The translations under genes were made by a program, and so were the position numbers. From positions 1-20,287 of IMG/VR virus record IMGVR_UViG_3300042326_000816: a stretch of 20,287 nt of DNA; one strand, given 5' to 3'. Under the pieces are notes generated by a model. The model was given only the letters and a program-made list of their open reading frames with translations, was not told the DNA's origin and searched no databases. The stretch comes from a virus. Shown in pieces: positions 1-7,166 of this stretch (its first letter is position 1; each line of letters opens with the position of its first letter).

Positions 1-2
1 CA

Positions 3-506
3 TCAAATACTGCAACAGTAATTACTGTACCTACATTAACTTCCAACGCCACAGATACATTCTATGCAATTTATGAAATTCCAGCAAGAAGCACAGGTAC
101 TAATATAACATGGCTGTATGGTGTTTCTGATGTAGAGAAGAAAGGAAGATGGTTGATTTCTCCCCGTGGCGGTGGTTCAAATATTTTTGATATATTTGAC
201 ATCCCGACATCAACTTGGGAAATTACGCCATTTGTTACACCAATTACAACTACTTTGACTACGGGTTCCATGTATGCATATGACGGAGTTGATTCGTATT
301 ACTTCACCAAAGACGCTACAAACCGTATTTATCAACTAGATCTTTCTAAGTTCCAAGTAGAAGCAGCAACATCTATTCCATATGCTCATAGCACAGCAAC
401 CCTCAGCAATAAATTTGAAATTGTAAAAACTGTTGATGGTTTAACATATCTGTACGTTATGCGTCATACTGGTCAGGAAATGTGGAGAACCTTAAAGTTC
501 TGGTGA
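3..506 (+). CDS. Phage virion or tail protein, C-terminal part
   Basis: The frame is open from the left edge to a TGA at 504-506, so the start lies outside the window and only about 167 C-terminal residues are visible. The visible part is rich in Thr, Ser, Tyr and Gly. It contains segments such as GGGSNIFDIFDIPTSTWE and MYAYDGVDSYYFTK followed by NRIYQLDLSKFQVE, which resemble Kelch-type beta-propeller blades (a glycine turn, then an aromatic-rich strand describing one blade). It ends in MWRTLKFW. The position directly before a collagen-like fibre gene, on the same strand and 7 bases upstream, suggests a tail or baseplate-associated structural protein. The propeller reading is inference from the repeat style; no catalytic motif was seen. 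Confidence 0.6.
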   Translation, partial: SNTATVITVPTLTSNATDTFYAIYEIPARSTGTNITWLYGVSDVEKKGRWLISPRGGGSNIFDIFDIPTSTWEITPFVTPITTTLTTGSMYAYDGVDSYYFTKDATNRIYQLDLSKFQVEAATSIPYAHSTATLSNKFEIVKTVDGLTYLYVMRHTGQEMWRTLKFW

Positions 507-513
507 AATTAAA

Positions 514-1815
514 ATGCCTATTGATTTCCCATCAAATCCATCATCGGGACAGACGTATTCATATGCTGGACAGCAATGGGAATACAATGGTGTTGCATGG
601 GATAAGACCACTGGATCTGGTAGTGGTCCAACTGGTCCAACTGGTCCACAAGGTAACACTGGTGCTACTGGTGCACAAGGTGAACCAGGACAATCTTCAA
701 ATTATTACAGTTATAAAGTTCATACGACAACCCAGACTCCACCTACTGGAAATGGTGAAATAAGATATAATAATGCCACCCAAACTAGTTCAACAATACT
801 ATATCTTGACCATTTAGATAACAATGGGGATGACATTGACATATTTCTTTCATTGCTCAAGCAAAATGATAATTTAATAATTCAAGATGCCAGTGATTCA
901 AATAATTACCAAACTTGGAGAATTAATTCCGCTCCAACAGTAATTTTAAATGATTATACGAGTATTCCAGTAACTGGAATTACTTCTGCTGGAACCGGGA
1001 CATCAGGATTTGGAAACAACCATCAAGTTTTGTTTATTGTATTTTCATCTCCAATTGCTACTGCATATGTTGAATCTTTGCGTGGATTAACTGGTGCTGT
1101 CGGTATCACCAATGGCTCTGGAATTGGTTTGTCTGTCTCTGGAAACACTCTGACTGTTTCGAATACTGGAGTTTTGAGTTTTAATGGTCTGACGGGAGCT
1201 GTTACAGGGGTGACCACAGGAAATGCAAATACCTTTGGTCCTCTTCAAAGTTTTACGAATGGAATTAGTTCTGCCGGAGGAACCTTCAGCGCACTTACAA
1301 GATTTACTGCGGGCATTAGTGCTTCGGGTGGGGTGACTCTTGCGGGATCTTTACAGGGTTCCACTGCGTCATTTAGTGGTCCGGTGACTATAAATAAATC
1401 ATCAGCTTTTGGAATTACAGCAGAATCTCGTTTTGCTGTACAATATAGTTCGTTTAATTACACAGCAGTTAATAAACTTTATAGTTACTACACTTCATCA
1501 TCAGCTTTGGTTGGAGTAACAATTTGTAAAATATCATATGCTACTACTTTTGATAATGTAAGTGGATCATTTAAAATAACGATAGCCAATAAAGAAACAT
1601 CGTTTGCAACTCCTTATGATAATTTATCAACGTTTATGGTAACTTTATCAGATTCTAATACTTTAAATTGGTCTGAAATATCCTTATATAATGGATTGAG
1701 TGCTCCTGTATATAGTTTATCATATGATGGAGATTACATTTCAATTTCTGTTACACAATCGATTCCAAAGGCTGGAACATTAAACTATATGATTGAAATA
1801 GAGAGAATAGGATGA
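514..1815 (+). CDS. Collagen-like phage tail fibre protein
   Basis: This 433-residue protein is probably a trimeric tail fibre that contacts the host surface. The N terminus (residues 1-33, MPIDFPSNPSSGQTYSYAGQ then WEYNGVAWDK) is a short module common at the start of phage fibre proteins. Residues 38-59 form seven Gly-X-Y triplets, a collagen-like triple helix. Residues about 65-180 form a domain seen in many phage fibres (GEIRYNNATQTSSTILYLDH, then DIDIFLSLLKQNDNLIIQDA). Residues about 190-300 hold Gly/Ser/Thr-rich repeats such as FTNGISSAGGTFS and FTAGISASGGVTL. The C-terminal 130 residues look like a beta-rich tip. The ATG at 514 is 7 bases after the previous stop; no strong Shine-Dalgarno is visible. 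The stop overlaps the next start (ATGA). Confidence 0.85.
   Translation: MPIDFPSNPSSGQTYSYAGQQWEYNGVAWDKTTGSGSGPTGPTGPQGNTGATGAQGEPGQSSNYYSYKVHTTTQTPPTGNGEIRYNNATQTSSTILYLDHLDNNGDDIDIFLSLLKQNDNLIIQDASDSNNYQTWRINSAPTVILNDYTSIPVTGITSAGTGTSGFGNNHQVLFIVFSSPIATAYVESLRGLTGAVGITNGSGIGLSVSGNTLTVSNTGVLSFNGLTGAVTGVTTGNANTFGPLQSFTNGISSAGGTFSALTRFTAGISASGGVTLAGSLQGSTASFSGPVTINKSSAFGITAESRFAVQYSSFNYTAVNKLYSYYTSSSALVGVTICKISYATTFDNVSGSFKITIANKETSFATPYDNLSTFMVTLSDSNTLNWSEISLYNGLSAPVYSLSYDGDYISISVTQSIPKAGTLNYMIEIERIG
625..690 (+). repeat. Collagen-like Gly-X-Y triplet tract
   Basis: Seven consecutive Gly-X-Y triplets plus a closing glycine, encoded by repeats of the form ggtccaactggtcca. The tract lies between the N-terminal module and the shaft domain of the fibre gene. 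Such tracts form a triple-helical stalk in phage fibres and can change in length by slippage or recombination. Confidence 0.9.
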
Positions 1816-2201
1816 TATATAATACTTCATATATTTTAGAAAATAATATTTTTGTAGAAAGCGGCAATACGTCAAATAGTTTTCAACATTTTTGGATTGT
1901 ATATCAGTTTACGGTAAATCAAGTAGAATATAATGTGTTGTTTTTTCATGATTCAAGTGAAAAAACTTGTGTAGCATTTAAACAAGCTGAAAATGTAAAT
2001 TTTGATAATGTAAACAATAAAAACATAAATGCACATGAAGTTTTTTCAAAGGTTATGCTCGCAGTAGAACATTACAAAAATTTAACAGGTGTAACCGAAT
2101 ACAAATATCAAACAAACAATCAACAAAAAGATAATATTTATCAATTGATGGGAACACGACTTCAAGTAAATGCGATAAATACTGAGGAGATTACCGAGTA
2201 A
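1812..2201 (+). CDS. Hypothetical protein in the tail-fibre cluster
   Basis: A 129-residue protein that I do not recognise. It starts in an ATGA overlap with the fibre gene and ends in a TAATG overlap with the next gene, so it is probably translationally coupled to both. It is rich in Asn, Tyr and Phe, has no signal peptide or membrane segment, and no cysteine pattern or catalytic motif. The N-terminal half reads as alternating beta strands (HFWIVYQFTVNQVEYNVLFF); the middle has a likely helix (HEVFSKVMLAVEHYKNL). Position alone suggests a fibre-associated component or an assembly chaperone; there is no direct sign of either. Confidence 0.6.
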   Translation: MIYNTSYILENNIFVESGNTSNSFQHFWIVYQFTVNQVEYNVLFFHDSSEKTCVAFKQAENVNFDNVNNKNINAHEVFSKVMLAVEHYKNLTGVTEYKYQTNNQQKDNIYQLMGTRLQVNAINTEEITE

Positions 2202-2440
2202 TGCCACTATTGCCATTCAATTCAGTAGGAGGATACTCAACAGGAATCACTGCAACTGCGGTGATTGATGTTCTTGGCAATATCACCGGAGTTGGTGCAA
2301 CTTTTAGTGGATTGATTCGTGCCAATGCAGGCATTAGTGCTGCTGGAGCAACATTTAGTAGCAATGTTCAAGCAGCAACATTTAGAGAAACTTCAAATTC
2401 TATTAGAGTTACAAATAATGCTAGGAGTTGGTTCTTATGA
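2201..2440 (+). CDS. Short tail-fibre-like repeat protein
   Basis: A 79-residue protein built from the same Gly-Ile-Ser repeat as the large fibre gene: GNITGVGATFSGLIRANAGI and then SAAGATFSSNVQAATF. The N terminus (MPLLPFNSVGGYSTG) and the ending NARSWFL are distinct. It may be a short fibre segment, or a separated shaft piece that once belonged to a longer fibre. Its ATG overlaps the previous stop (TAATG), and its own stop overlaps the ATG of the leucine-rich-repeat gene (ATGA at 2437). No frameshift that would fuse it to either neighbour is evident. Confidence 0.6.
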   Translation: MPLLPFNSVGGYSTGITATAVIDVLGNITGVGATFSGLIRANAGISAAGATFSSNVQAATFRETSNSIRVTNNARSWFL

Positions 2441-4119
2441 AGACTAGGAGCAACCGTACCAATAATGGTTACATTGGTGCATATGATTTGAATGACCTTG
2501 ATAATGGTATCATAGGAAATAATAAAAATTATACAATTTGTTTAAAAGAATCGCCAATAACTGAGAATTTTTATCAAGGGTACGGCATTTCGGGTGGTGT
2601 AAATTATACACGCCCATCACAATGGGTTCCCCTTCCCGGCGTAACTGGCGGAAATATCGTCGTTGGTGCATATGCTGTCTATAACACAGACAGCAATTTT
2701 GCTTCTTTTACCATAAACACAAGCAGCGGAAATTATCTTGTAAATTGGGGAGACGGAACAACTGGATCTTTTGCATCTGGTGTTGCTGCCTATAAACAAT
2801 ACACCACGACAACTTATTCCGGATTGACGAGTGATGTTTTTAGAAATTATAAAACTTTGCTCATAACAATTACTCCGGTAACAGCTGGTGCGAATATAAC
2901 AAGCGTTGATCTTGTAACAAAACACAACCAATCTGGTCTTGCAAGTTATTATTCAAATGGTTGGTTGGATTTGCGCATTTCTGCGCCTTCTTGCACACAA
3001 GCATTATTTTCTAACTATAATTTTAGCAATCAAAATCGTTCGTCCAAACTGGAGCAAGTTGAATGGATAGGCGAATCTCCTATATCATCTGTTTCCTTTT
3101 TAGGTTGTACTTCCTTGAAAAAGATAGTGTCATTCCCTTCATGTAGGAATGTTACTACTGGATGGTCTTCTGTCTTCCATTCTTGTCATTTGTTGCAAGA
3201 AATTCCAATAAACATGGATTTCAGTAGGGCAAGTGGAAGCTTTAACTATGTATTTTATAACTGTTATAATTTAAGAAAAGTGCCGCCACTTTATACTAAA
3301 AATTGCACATCTATGGTCGGCATATTTATTAATTGCGTGTGTTTAAGCCGAATTCCGTATCTTGATACGTCAAATGCAACTTCATTGGATAGCCTTTTTT
3401 ATAATTGCCAAGCAGTGGAATATGTTCCATATCTGGATACTAGAAAATGTACCAATGGAAATTATATTTATTGGAACTGTAAAAAATTAAAACAAATCCA
3501 ACCAGAGCTGGCTGGTGCATCGTTTACTTCTTTACTTGGAACATTTAGTAGTACAGCAATTTTAAATGCTCCAACTATTAATACGGCAAATGTTACTACA
3601 ATGAACTCTATGTTTTCGAGTTGTCTGACTCTAAAAACAATTCCACAGTATAATTTTTCTAGTTGCACAAATATCGGTTCAATGTTTAGTTCCTGCACCT
3701 CATTAGAATTTGTTCCGGATTTCAATACACCTTCTACGTTGGCAACGGTTGACAGTCTTTTCAATGAATGTAGAAATTTGCAATACTGCCCTGGCATAAC
3801 AATGGGAACTGCAACAAGTGTAGCAAATATGTTTTACCGATGTTGGAATATGCATAGTATTCCAAGTACAATAAATTTTTCAAATGTTGCGACGACAACA
3901 ACTGCTTTTTTTGAAAATTTTTCTTTATCATCGTGTGGAATAACCGGAATTTCAAGAAACGTAGATTTTACAAATGCCTGCATGGGACCAACAGCACTTA
4001 ACAATCTTTATACCAGTTTACAAACGGCAGTAAGAACAATAACAGTTACTGGAAACTGGGGAACTGCTAGCGATAACCCATCTATAGCAACGGCAAAAGG
4101 ATGGACAGTGACGGGTTAA
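2437..4119 (+). CDS. BspA-type leucine-rich-repeat virion protein with PKD-like domain
   Basis: I chose the ATG at 2437 (560 residues) over an upstream in-frame TTG at 2428 because an AGGAG sits at 2423-2427, 9 bases before it. Residues about 87-155 contain VNWGDGTTGSF, the turn typical of PKD-like beta-sandwich domains. Residues about 205-490 are about eleven units of 23-25 residues ending in MFxxC-like motifs (VFHSC, VFYNC, IFINC, LFYNC, MFSSC, LFNEC, MFYRC), the pattern of BspA/DUF285 leucine-rich repeats. The C terminus (VRTITVTGNWGTASDNPSIA) is of the kind that follows these repeats in other proteins. BspA-type repeats mediate binding to surfaces. In a tail-fibre cluster this is most likely a receptor-binding adhesin. 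The many cysteines could be free or zinc-binding rather than disulphides. Confidence 0.8.
   Translation: MKTRSNRTNNGYIGAYDLNDLDNGIIGNNKNYTICLKESPITENFYQGYGISGGVNYTRPSQWVPLPGVTGGNIVVGAYAVYNTDSNFASFTINTSSGNYLVNWGDGTTGSFASGVAAYKQYTTTTYSGLTSDVFRNYKTLLITITPVTAGANITSVDLVTKHNQSGLASYYSNGWLDLRISAPSCTQALFSNYNFSNQNRSSKLEQVEWIGESPISSVSFLGCTSLKKIVSFPSCRNVTTGWSSVFHSCHLLQEIPINMDFSRASGSFNYVFYNCYNLRKVPPLYTKNCTSMVGIFINCVCLSRIPYLDTSNATSLDSLFYNCQAVEYVPYLDTRKCTNGNYIYWNCKKLKQIQPELAGASFTSLLGTFSSTAILNAPTINTANVTTMNSMFSSCLTLKTIPQYNFSSCTNIGSMFSSCTSLEFVPDFNTPSTLATVDSLFNECRNLQYCPGITMGTATSVANMFYRCWNMHSIPSTINFSNVATTTTAFFENFSLSSCGITGISRNVDFTNACMGPTALNNLYTSLQTAVRTITVTGNWGTASDNPSIATAKGWTVTG
3049..3906 (+). repeat. BspA/DUF285-type leucine-rich repeat array
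   Basis: About eleven degenerate units of 23-25 codons, each with a core of the form (S/D)-x-MF-x-x-C-x-x-L-x-x-(I/V)-P. The repeats are conserved in protein rather than in DNA, which argues for old, selected repeats instead of a recent expansion. Boundaries are approximate. Confidence 0.75.
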
Positions 4120-4121
4120 TT

Positions 4122-4340
4122 ATGAAAGAATCAGGATTTTACAAATTAGATAATAATGAACTTTTATATGGTCCAAATTTTGTTTTAAATATAGATTATA
4201 GTCTATATAAAGAACAAAAAGATACTTATTCATATCCAGTTGATGGTTGGTACTGGTTTTTAGACGAAAATGAAGCCAGATCATTTTTTGGGTTGCCTTT
4301 GATTGAGCCAGAACCACCTACCCCTGGCTTGGACATCTAA
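4122..4340 (+). CDS. Small acidic phage protein, tail-fibre cluster
   Basis: A 72-residue protein of unknown function. The ATG at 4122 is 2 bases after the stop of the leucine-rich-repeat gene and gives MKESGFYKLDNNELLYGPNF; an earlier in-frame ATG at 4101 would lie inside that gene and has no advantage. The protein contains GWYWFLDENEARSFFGLPLI and ends in a proline-rich tail (EPEPPTPGLDI). Small proteins with a GWYWF-plus-acidic-helix pattern occur beside fibre genes in marine myoviruses as I recall them, but I cannot assign a role. Confidence 0.65.
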   Translation: MKESGFYKLDNNELLYGPNFVLNIDYSLYKEQKDTYSYPVDGWYWFLDENEARSFFGLPLIEPEPPTPGLDI

Positions 4341-4355
4341 ATATAAAGGAATATC

Positions 4356-4676
4356 ATGCCTGAAACATATAAAAGTTTTGGAACTATTATCGGTTCAACT
4401 GCAGCGACATCAATTTATTCTGGTGTTACTGGAACTGCATTGGTGAATTCAATCAACGTGAGTAATGGTTCAACAGGATACGGAAATTTTGTTACTGTGG
4501 AGCTTTTAAAGGGGTCTACTGCATATTCAATTATTACATCCGCAACCCTCCCCGTAGGGACCAGCCTACAAGTTTTGGATGCCCCGCTTGCTCTAGAAAG
4601 TAGCAATACTTTGAGATGTACTATGGGATACACATATTCAACCCATGTTATAGTCTCCGTAATGGAAATTACTTGA
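4356..4676 (+). CDS. Putative phage structural protein, beta-sandwich type
   Basis: A 106-residue protein with an AAAGGAAT Shine-Dalgarno 6-8 bases before the ATG. Its composition (Ser, Thr, Gly and Val rich, no Trp, one Cys) and alternating pattern (TGTALVNSINVSNGS, VTVELLKGSTAYSIITS, STHVIVSVMEIT) suggest an all-beta virion component. It ends the tail-fibre block: its stop codon lies inside the -35 box of the dUTPase promoter (TGA at 4674-4676 within TTGACA). No enzyme motif is present. Confidence 0.6.
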   Translation: MPETYKSFGTIIGSTAATSIYSGVTGTALVNSINVSNGSTGYGNFVTVELLKGSTAYSIITSATLPVGTSLQVLDAPLALESSNTLRCTMGYTYSTHVIVSVMEIT

Positions 4677-4700
4677 CAATAATTTTAAAATCGTTATAAT
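4673..4700 (+). promoter_or_regulatory. Consensus sigma70-like promoter of dUTPase, leaderless geometry
   Basis: TTGACA at 4673-4678 and TATAAT at 4695-4700 are both perfect consensus, with a 16-base spacer. The ATG of dUTPase begins 6 bases after the -10 box, which is where transcription should start. No Shine-Dalgarno lies between the promoter and the ATG, so the mRNA is predicted to be leaderless. Confidence 0.85.
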
Positions 4701-4706
4701 CTGTAC

Positions 4707-5222
4707 ATGTACTTAAATTATCACAAAGTAGACCCAAACGTCGTAGATCCCAATTATCAAACCCAACTTGCAGCCTGCTTTGATCTTGCTGCATACATTC
4801 CTGATAATGAAAAAGTTAGGGTTTACTCTGGTAAGGAGTTTGTTGATGTTATCCCTTCCTTTGAGAGCGGAAAGGGAAACTGCATCCTTCTGCTCCCCGG
4901 AGAGCGCGCCTTGATTCGAACTGGACTCACCTTTGATATTCCTGCCGGATACTCTATTAGGCTCCATCCGCGCTCCGGAATGGCTTTAAAGTTTGGGCTG
5001 ACTCTTGCAAACTGCGAAGGAGTCGTGGACGAAGACTATACCCACGAAACCAAGGTCATCATGATGAACACGAATACGCAAGAGGCTATTCGTATCTATG
5101 ACAGGGACAGGATTGCTCAGGCCGAGGTTGTCAAGTATGAGCAGATGAAGCTAATGGAGACATACGACAAACCCGGCCAGAAGTCTGACCGGGTTGGCGG
5201 GTTTGGGAGTACTGGAAAGTAA
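4707..5222 (+). CDS. dut: Deoxyuridine 5'-triphosphate nucleotidohydrolase (dUTPase)
   Basis: Hydrolyses dUTP to dUMP and pyrophosphate, keeping uracil out of phage DNA and feeding dUMP to the ThyX encoded at 14843. All five trimeric-dUTPase motifs are visible in order: I, AACFDLAA (22-29); II, HPRSGMA (87-93); III, ANCEGVVDEDYTHE (101-114), with the catalytic Asp of the GVVDEDY loop; IV, RDRIAQAEV (133-141); V, SDRVGGFGSTG (160-170), the mobile C-terminal loop. The 171-residue length is slightly long for the family because of an insertion between motifs I and II (about residues 37-57). GC is high compared with neighbours (34 of 60 bases at 4861-4920). It ends 3 bases from the convergent stop of the minus-strand cluster. 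Confidence 0.95.
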   Translation: MYLNYHKVDPNVVDPNYQTQLAACFDLAAYIPDNEKVRVYSGKEFVDVIPSFESGKGNCILLLPGERALIRTGLTFDIPAGYSIRLHPRSGMALKFGLTLANCEGVVDEDYTHETKVIMMNTNTQEAIRIYDRDRIAQAEVVKYEQMKLMETYDKPGQKSDRVGGFGSTGK

Positions 5223-5225
5223 TTT

Positions 5226-5852
5226 TTATTCTATGGATATTGTGTATGGAATTTGATCCAATACGGTCGATGTAGTAGTATTGGTTACTATTATGTTTCC
5301 TGTTCTTGTTCCTACTCCACCGGGAGTAGATGCACCGACTTTTAATGTATTAGTATTGTTTATTGTAATTGGAGTGCTATACGTTTGAGCAGCACCACCA
5401 TTCAGGCTATATTTAATAGCAGCTGGGGCAGCTCCTCCGACGCCAGACTGTGTAAGAGTTACTGTTATTGGACCGCTGAGATCGCTAAATGCTACGTTGG
5501 CTGCGTTTGCTACGAGTAATTGTGGGCCACTTGATGATGCCCAATAATCGGTACTTGGAGTATCCATGGTATTCAAATTGCCCCAATCAGCTGGGGTCAA
5601 CGTTGGATTAAAGTTTGCAGAAACAGCAGAGCCACTGTCACCACTATTTGATTCATAATCCATCATAAACATGTCTTGGAATGCGACATTATTCATAGTC
5701 ATTCCATTGTTTACGTTTTCCCATAATTGAATTGTATCATTCCAACGAAACGGGCCCATTGGAGTCGTTTTAATTTTTCCACCATAGCCACCCATACCGA
5801 CTTGCTCGTTCATGGCAGCAAAAAATGTTTTCATGTCTTTTCCTACGCCCAT
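5226..5852 (-). CDS. Putative virion protein with Ig-like C-terminal domain
   Basis: A 208-residue protein, last gene of the minus-strand cluster. Residues about 35-70 (RWNDTIQLWENVNNGMTMNN, then a Met-rich stretch FQDMFMMDY) and a Ser/Asp-rich linker precede a C-terminal domain (about 125-208) rich in Thr, Val and Gly (GPITVTLTQSGVGG, AIKYSLNGGAAQTYSTPITI, GNIIVTNTTTSTVL). The C-terminal domain reads as an Ig-like beta sandwich of the kind used on capsid or tail surfaces. A good Shine-Dalgarno (AAAGGAT, about 5 bases before the ATG) supports the start at 5852. A GATAAATA box at 5868-5875 on the same strand, overlapping the preceding stop, may be a weak extra late promoter. Function is inferred from composition and context only. 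Confidence 0.6.
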   Translation of the reverse strand: MGVGKDMKTFFAAMNEQVGMGGYGGKIKTTPMGPFRWNDTIQLWENVNNGMTMNNVAFQDMFMMDYESNSGDSGSAVSANFNPTLTPADWGNLNTMDTPSTDYWASSSGPQLLVANAANVAFSDLSGPITVTLTQSGVGGAAPAAIKYSLNGGAAQTYSTPITINNTNTLKVGASTPGGVGTRTGNIIVTNTTTSTVLDQIPYTISIE

Positions 5853-5866
5853 ATTAATCCTTTTAA

Positions 5867-6103
5867 TTATTTATCGTTTTTTGATTTGGGAAATTTAATC
5901 GATTTAAATTCTTTCCAAGCGTATCCTAAAACAACAGCAACTAAAATTAAATACCAAAAACTCCATTCAGAAGCCTGGTTAGGTGAACCAAAAAAAGGTT
6001 CTTTTAATACGCTGTGTATTTGGTTTCCGTCCTTGTCTAAAGGAGAAACGATCTGTGGGGTCGTACATGAAGCTAGCAAAAACAAAGCTAGAAGATATTT
6101 CAT
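5867..6103 (-). CDS. Small lipoprotein with C-terminal membrane anchor, unimolecular-spanin-like
   Basis: A 78-residue protein. The N terminus MKYLLALFLLASC ends in a lipobox (L-A-S-C, Cys13), predicting signal peptidase II cleavage and lipidation. A hydrophobic segment, FWYLILVAVVLGYAW, at about 49-63 is followed by a basic tail (KEFKSIKFPKSKNDK). An outer-membrane lipid anchor plus a C-terminal membrane segment is the architecture of unimolecular spanins (for example T1 gp11), which disrupt the outer membrane in lysis. The stretch between the anchors is only about 35 residues, short for bridging the periplasm, so it could be an unrelated membrane lipoprotein. The start overlaps the stop of the holin-like gene (ATGA) and has a strong AGGAGG upstream. 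Confidence 0.65.
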   Translation of the reverse strand: MKYLLALFLLASCTTPQIVSPLDKDGNQIHSVLKEPFFGSPNQASEWSFWYLILVAVVLGYAWKEFKSIKFPKSKNDK

Positions 6104-6534
6104 GATTTATTTCCTCCTGCAGCTGTACCAAAGTAGAATCCAACGACCGCTAAGAGAACTTGACGGTTCTCTTCAGCAAACAAATATCCGGGGATTTCTA
6201 CAAAATACTTCCGAGTTGTCTCCGGGACCAAACCAAAGAAACTTTCAGGTTGCTTTTGCGTAAACTCTGCAAAAGTTGAAATACCGAAGAATGGCAACAC
6301 AAAGGGTGCAGCAACAACCGCAAACAAGCATGCCAGCACAATCAACTGGCGAACGCCCTTACCGACATCTAGCGGAACTCTTTGCGCTGCTTTGTCTTGA
6401 TTGTCTGTAGTTTGTTTGTTGGCTTCAATAGCCATCTTAAACATGTCTTTTTGATCTTGAGCTCGTTGTGCCCAGTAACGGAATAGGAATCCCGTCACAC
6501 CACCTCCAAGCAAAGATATAAGTTCTGTCGGCAT
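6100..6534 (-). CDS. Holin-like protein with three membrane segments
   Basis: A 144-residue protein with three hydrophobic segments: about 5-19 (LISLLGGGVTGFLF), about 63-83 (QLIVLACLFAVVAAPFVLPF) and about 126-140 (VLLAVVGFYFGTAAG). A polar helix (22-60, rich in Gln, Lys and Asp) lies between the first two. The closing motif VxFYFG with a preceding LVPE resembles the three-membrane-segment holin family found in gene transfer agents and marine phages. Together with the neighbouring lipoprotein gene this suggests a lysis cassette, although no endolysin is in this window. AGAGGAAC lies 5-6 bases before the ATG, and the start is 1 base from the upstream gene's stop. Assignment to the holin family is by topology and the ending motif, not by alignment. 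Confidence 0.6.
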   Translation of the reverse strand: MPTELISLLGGGVTGFLFRYWAQRAQDQKDMFKMAIEANKQTTDNQDKAAQRVPLDVGKGVRQLIVLACLFAVVAAPFVLPFFGISTFAEFTQKQPESFFGLVPETTRKYFVEIPGYLFAEENRQVLLAVVGFYFGTAAGGNKS

Positions 6535-6535
6535 A

Positions 6536-7156
6536 TTAGTTCCTCTGATATGAAAGTTGAAGTTCTATGGAATCTTTTATAGTTTTAAAATGTTCCATCA
6601 TGGCATGTTCTTTGTCCATATTTGGTTTAAAATCTTCATGCCATTGAATTAGTATAAATCCAACATTGATTGCTTTGTTTTTTAAAGGAAGGCAAGCGTA
6701 GTGCGAGATGTTTTCATCTTCAAAGAAGTGCTTTGCATAACTTTCCGACATTCCTTCAACATGATAAATTATGGCTTTATTTTCAAGAATTCTATTTAAA
6801 AGTGGAATATACAAAGAACAAAGAACATTTTTAAATTTTACGGCCTGAGATATATAACCACGGTGAGAAGATTCGTGAGTGATTGAAAATTTTCTCATGG
6901 ATATACCATCCATGAAATATTCTCCATTATGAAATTGAAGCACTGTGGTTCTCATACTTCCAGCACTCAAACGAAGTTCGGTAAGCAATTCATGAATTTC
7001 CGTATGAATTGCTATAAAATTATCTGATTTTTCTTTAGATTTCCAGAATTTTGCAATACCCCATCCAATGCCTAAAATTCCCATAACTGCGAGAGAAATT
7101 CCTTCTATTACTTTAAGTGGGTCTATCATGGATAGGTACATCTTTGCAAACTCCAT
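6536..7156 (-). CDS. Membrane-anchored GAF-like domain protein
   Basis: A 206-residue protein, first gene of the minus-strand late cluster. A membrane segment at about 18-37 (EGISLAVMGILGIGWGIAKF) is followed by a charged helix (39-66) and then a globular domain (69-200). That domain begins RTTVLQFHNG, continues with FMDGISMRKFSITHE and ends with GFILIQWHED plus a long C-terminal helix. The FHNG...G...K.S pattern with this strand order resembles GAF/PAS-type sensor domains attached to membrane helices. It could sense a ligand or membrane state. The late promoter box at 7167-7174 lies 10 bases upstream of the ATG. The start has no strong Shine-Dalgarno. Fold assignment is inference. Confidence 0.6.
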   Translation of the reverse strand: MEFAKMYLSMIDPLKVIEGISLAVMGILGIGWGIAKFWKSKEKSDNFIAIHTEIHELLTELRLSAGSMRTTVLQFHNGEYFMDGISMRKFSITHESSHRGYISQAVKFKNVLCSLYIPLLNRILENKAIIYHVEGMSESYAKHFFEDENISHYACLPLKNKAINVGFILIQWHEDFKPNMDKEHAMMEHFKTIKDSIELQLSYQRN

Positions 7157-7166
7157 TGTGTCTTAA

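Noticed and set aside
2428-2436. TTG start nine bases upstream of the leucine-rich-repeat gene
   Set aside because: The AGGAG at 2423-2427 is correctly spaced for the ATG at 2437, which also forms the usual ATGA overlap.
4120-4317. Minus-strand 65-codon frame opposite the small acidic protein
   Set aside because: Low-complexity translation, no ribosome site, and opposite the coding direction of the whole block.
5170-5195. Hairpin in the dUTPase 3' end as a terminator
   Set aside because: It lies in the conserved motif V coding region and has no T run; the pairing may be coincidental.
5868-5875. GATAAATA on the minus strand as a late promoter for the 208-residue protein
   Set aside because: It overlaps the coding end of the lipoprotein gene, matches 7 of 8, and the downstream gene has a good Shine-Dalgarno 15 bases later, so operon transcription explains it; mentioned only as a possibility.
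5727-6263. 178-codon plus-strand open frame
   Set aside because: It lies antisense to three minus-strand genes that have ribosome sites, ATGA overlaps and recognisable signal or membrane segments; the plus-strand product has no coherent features.
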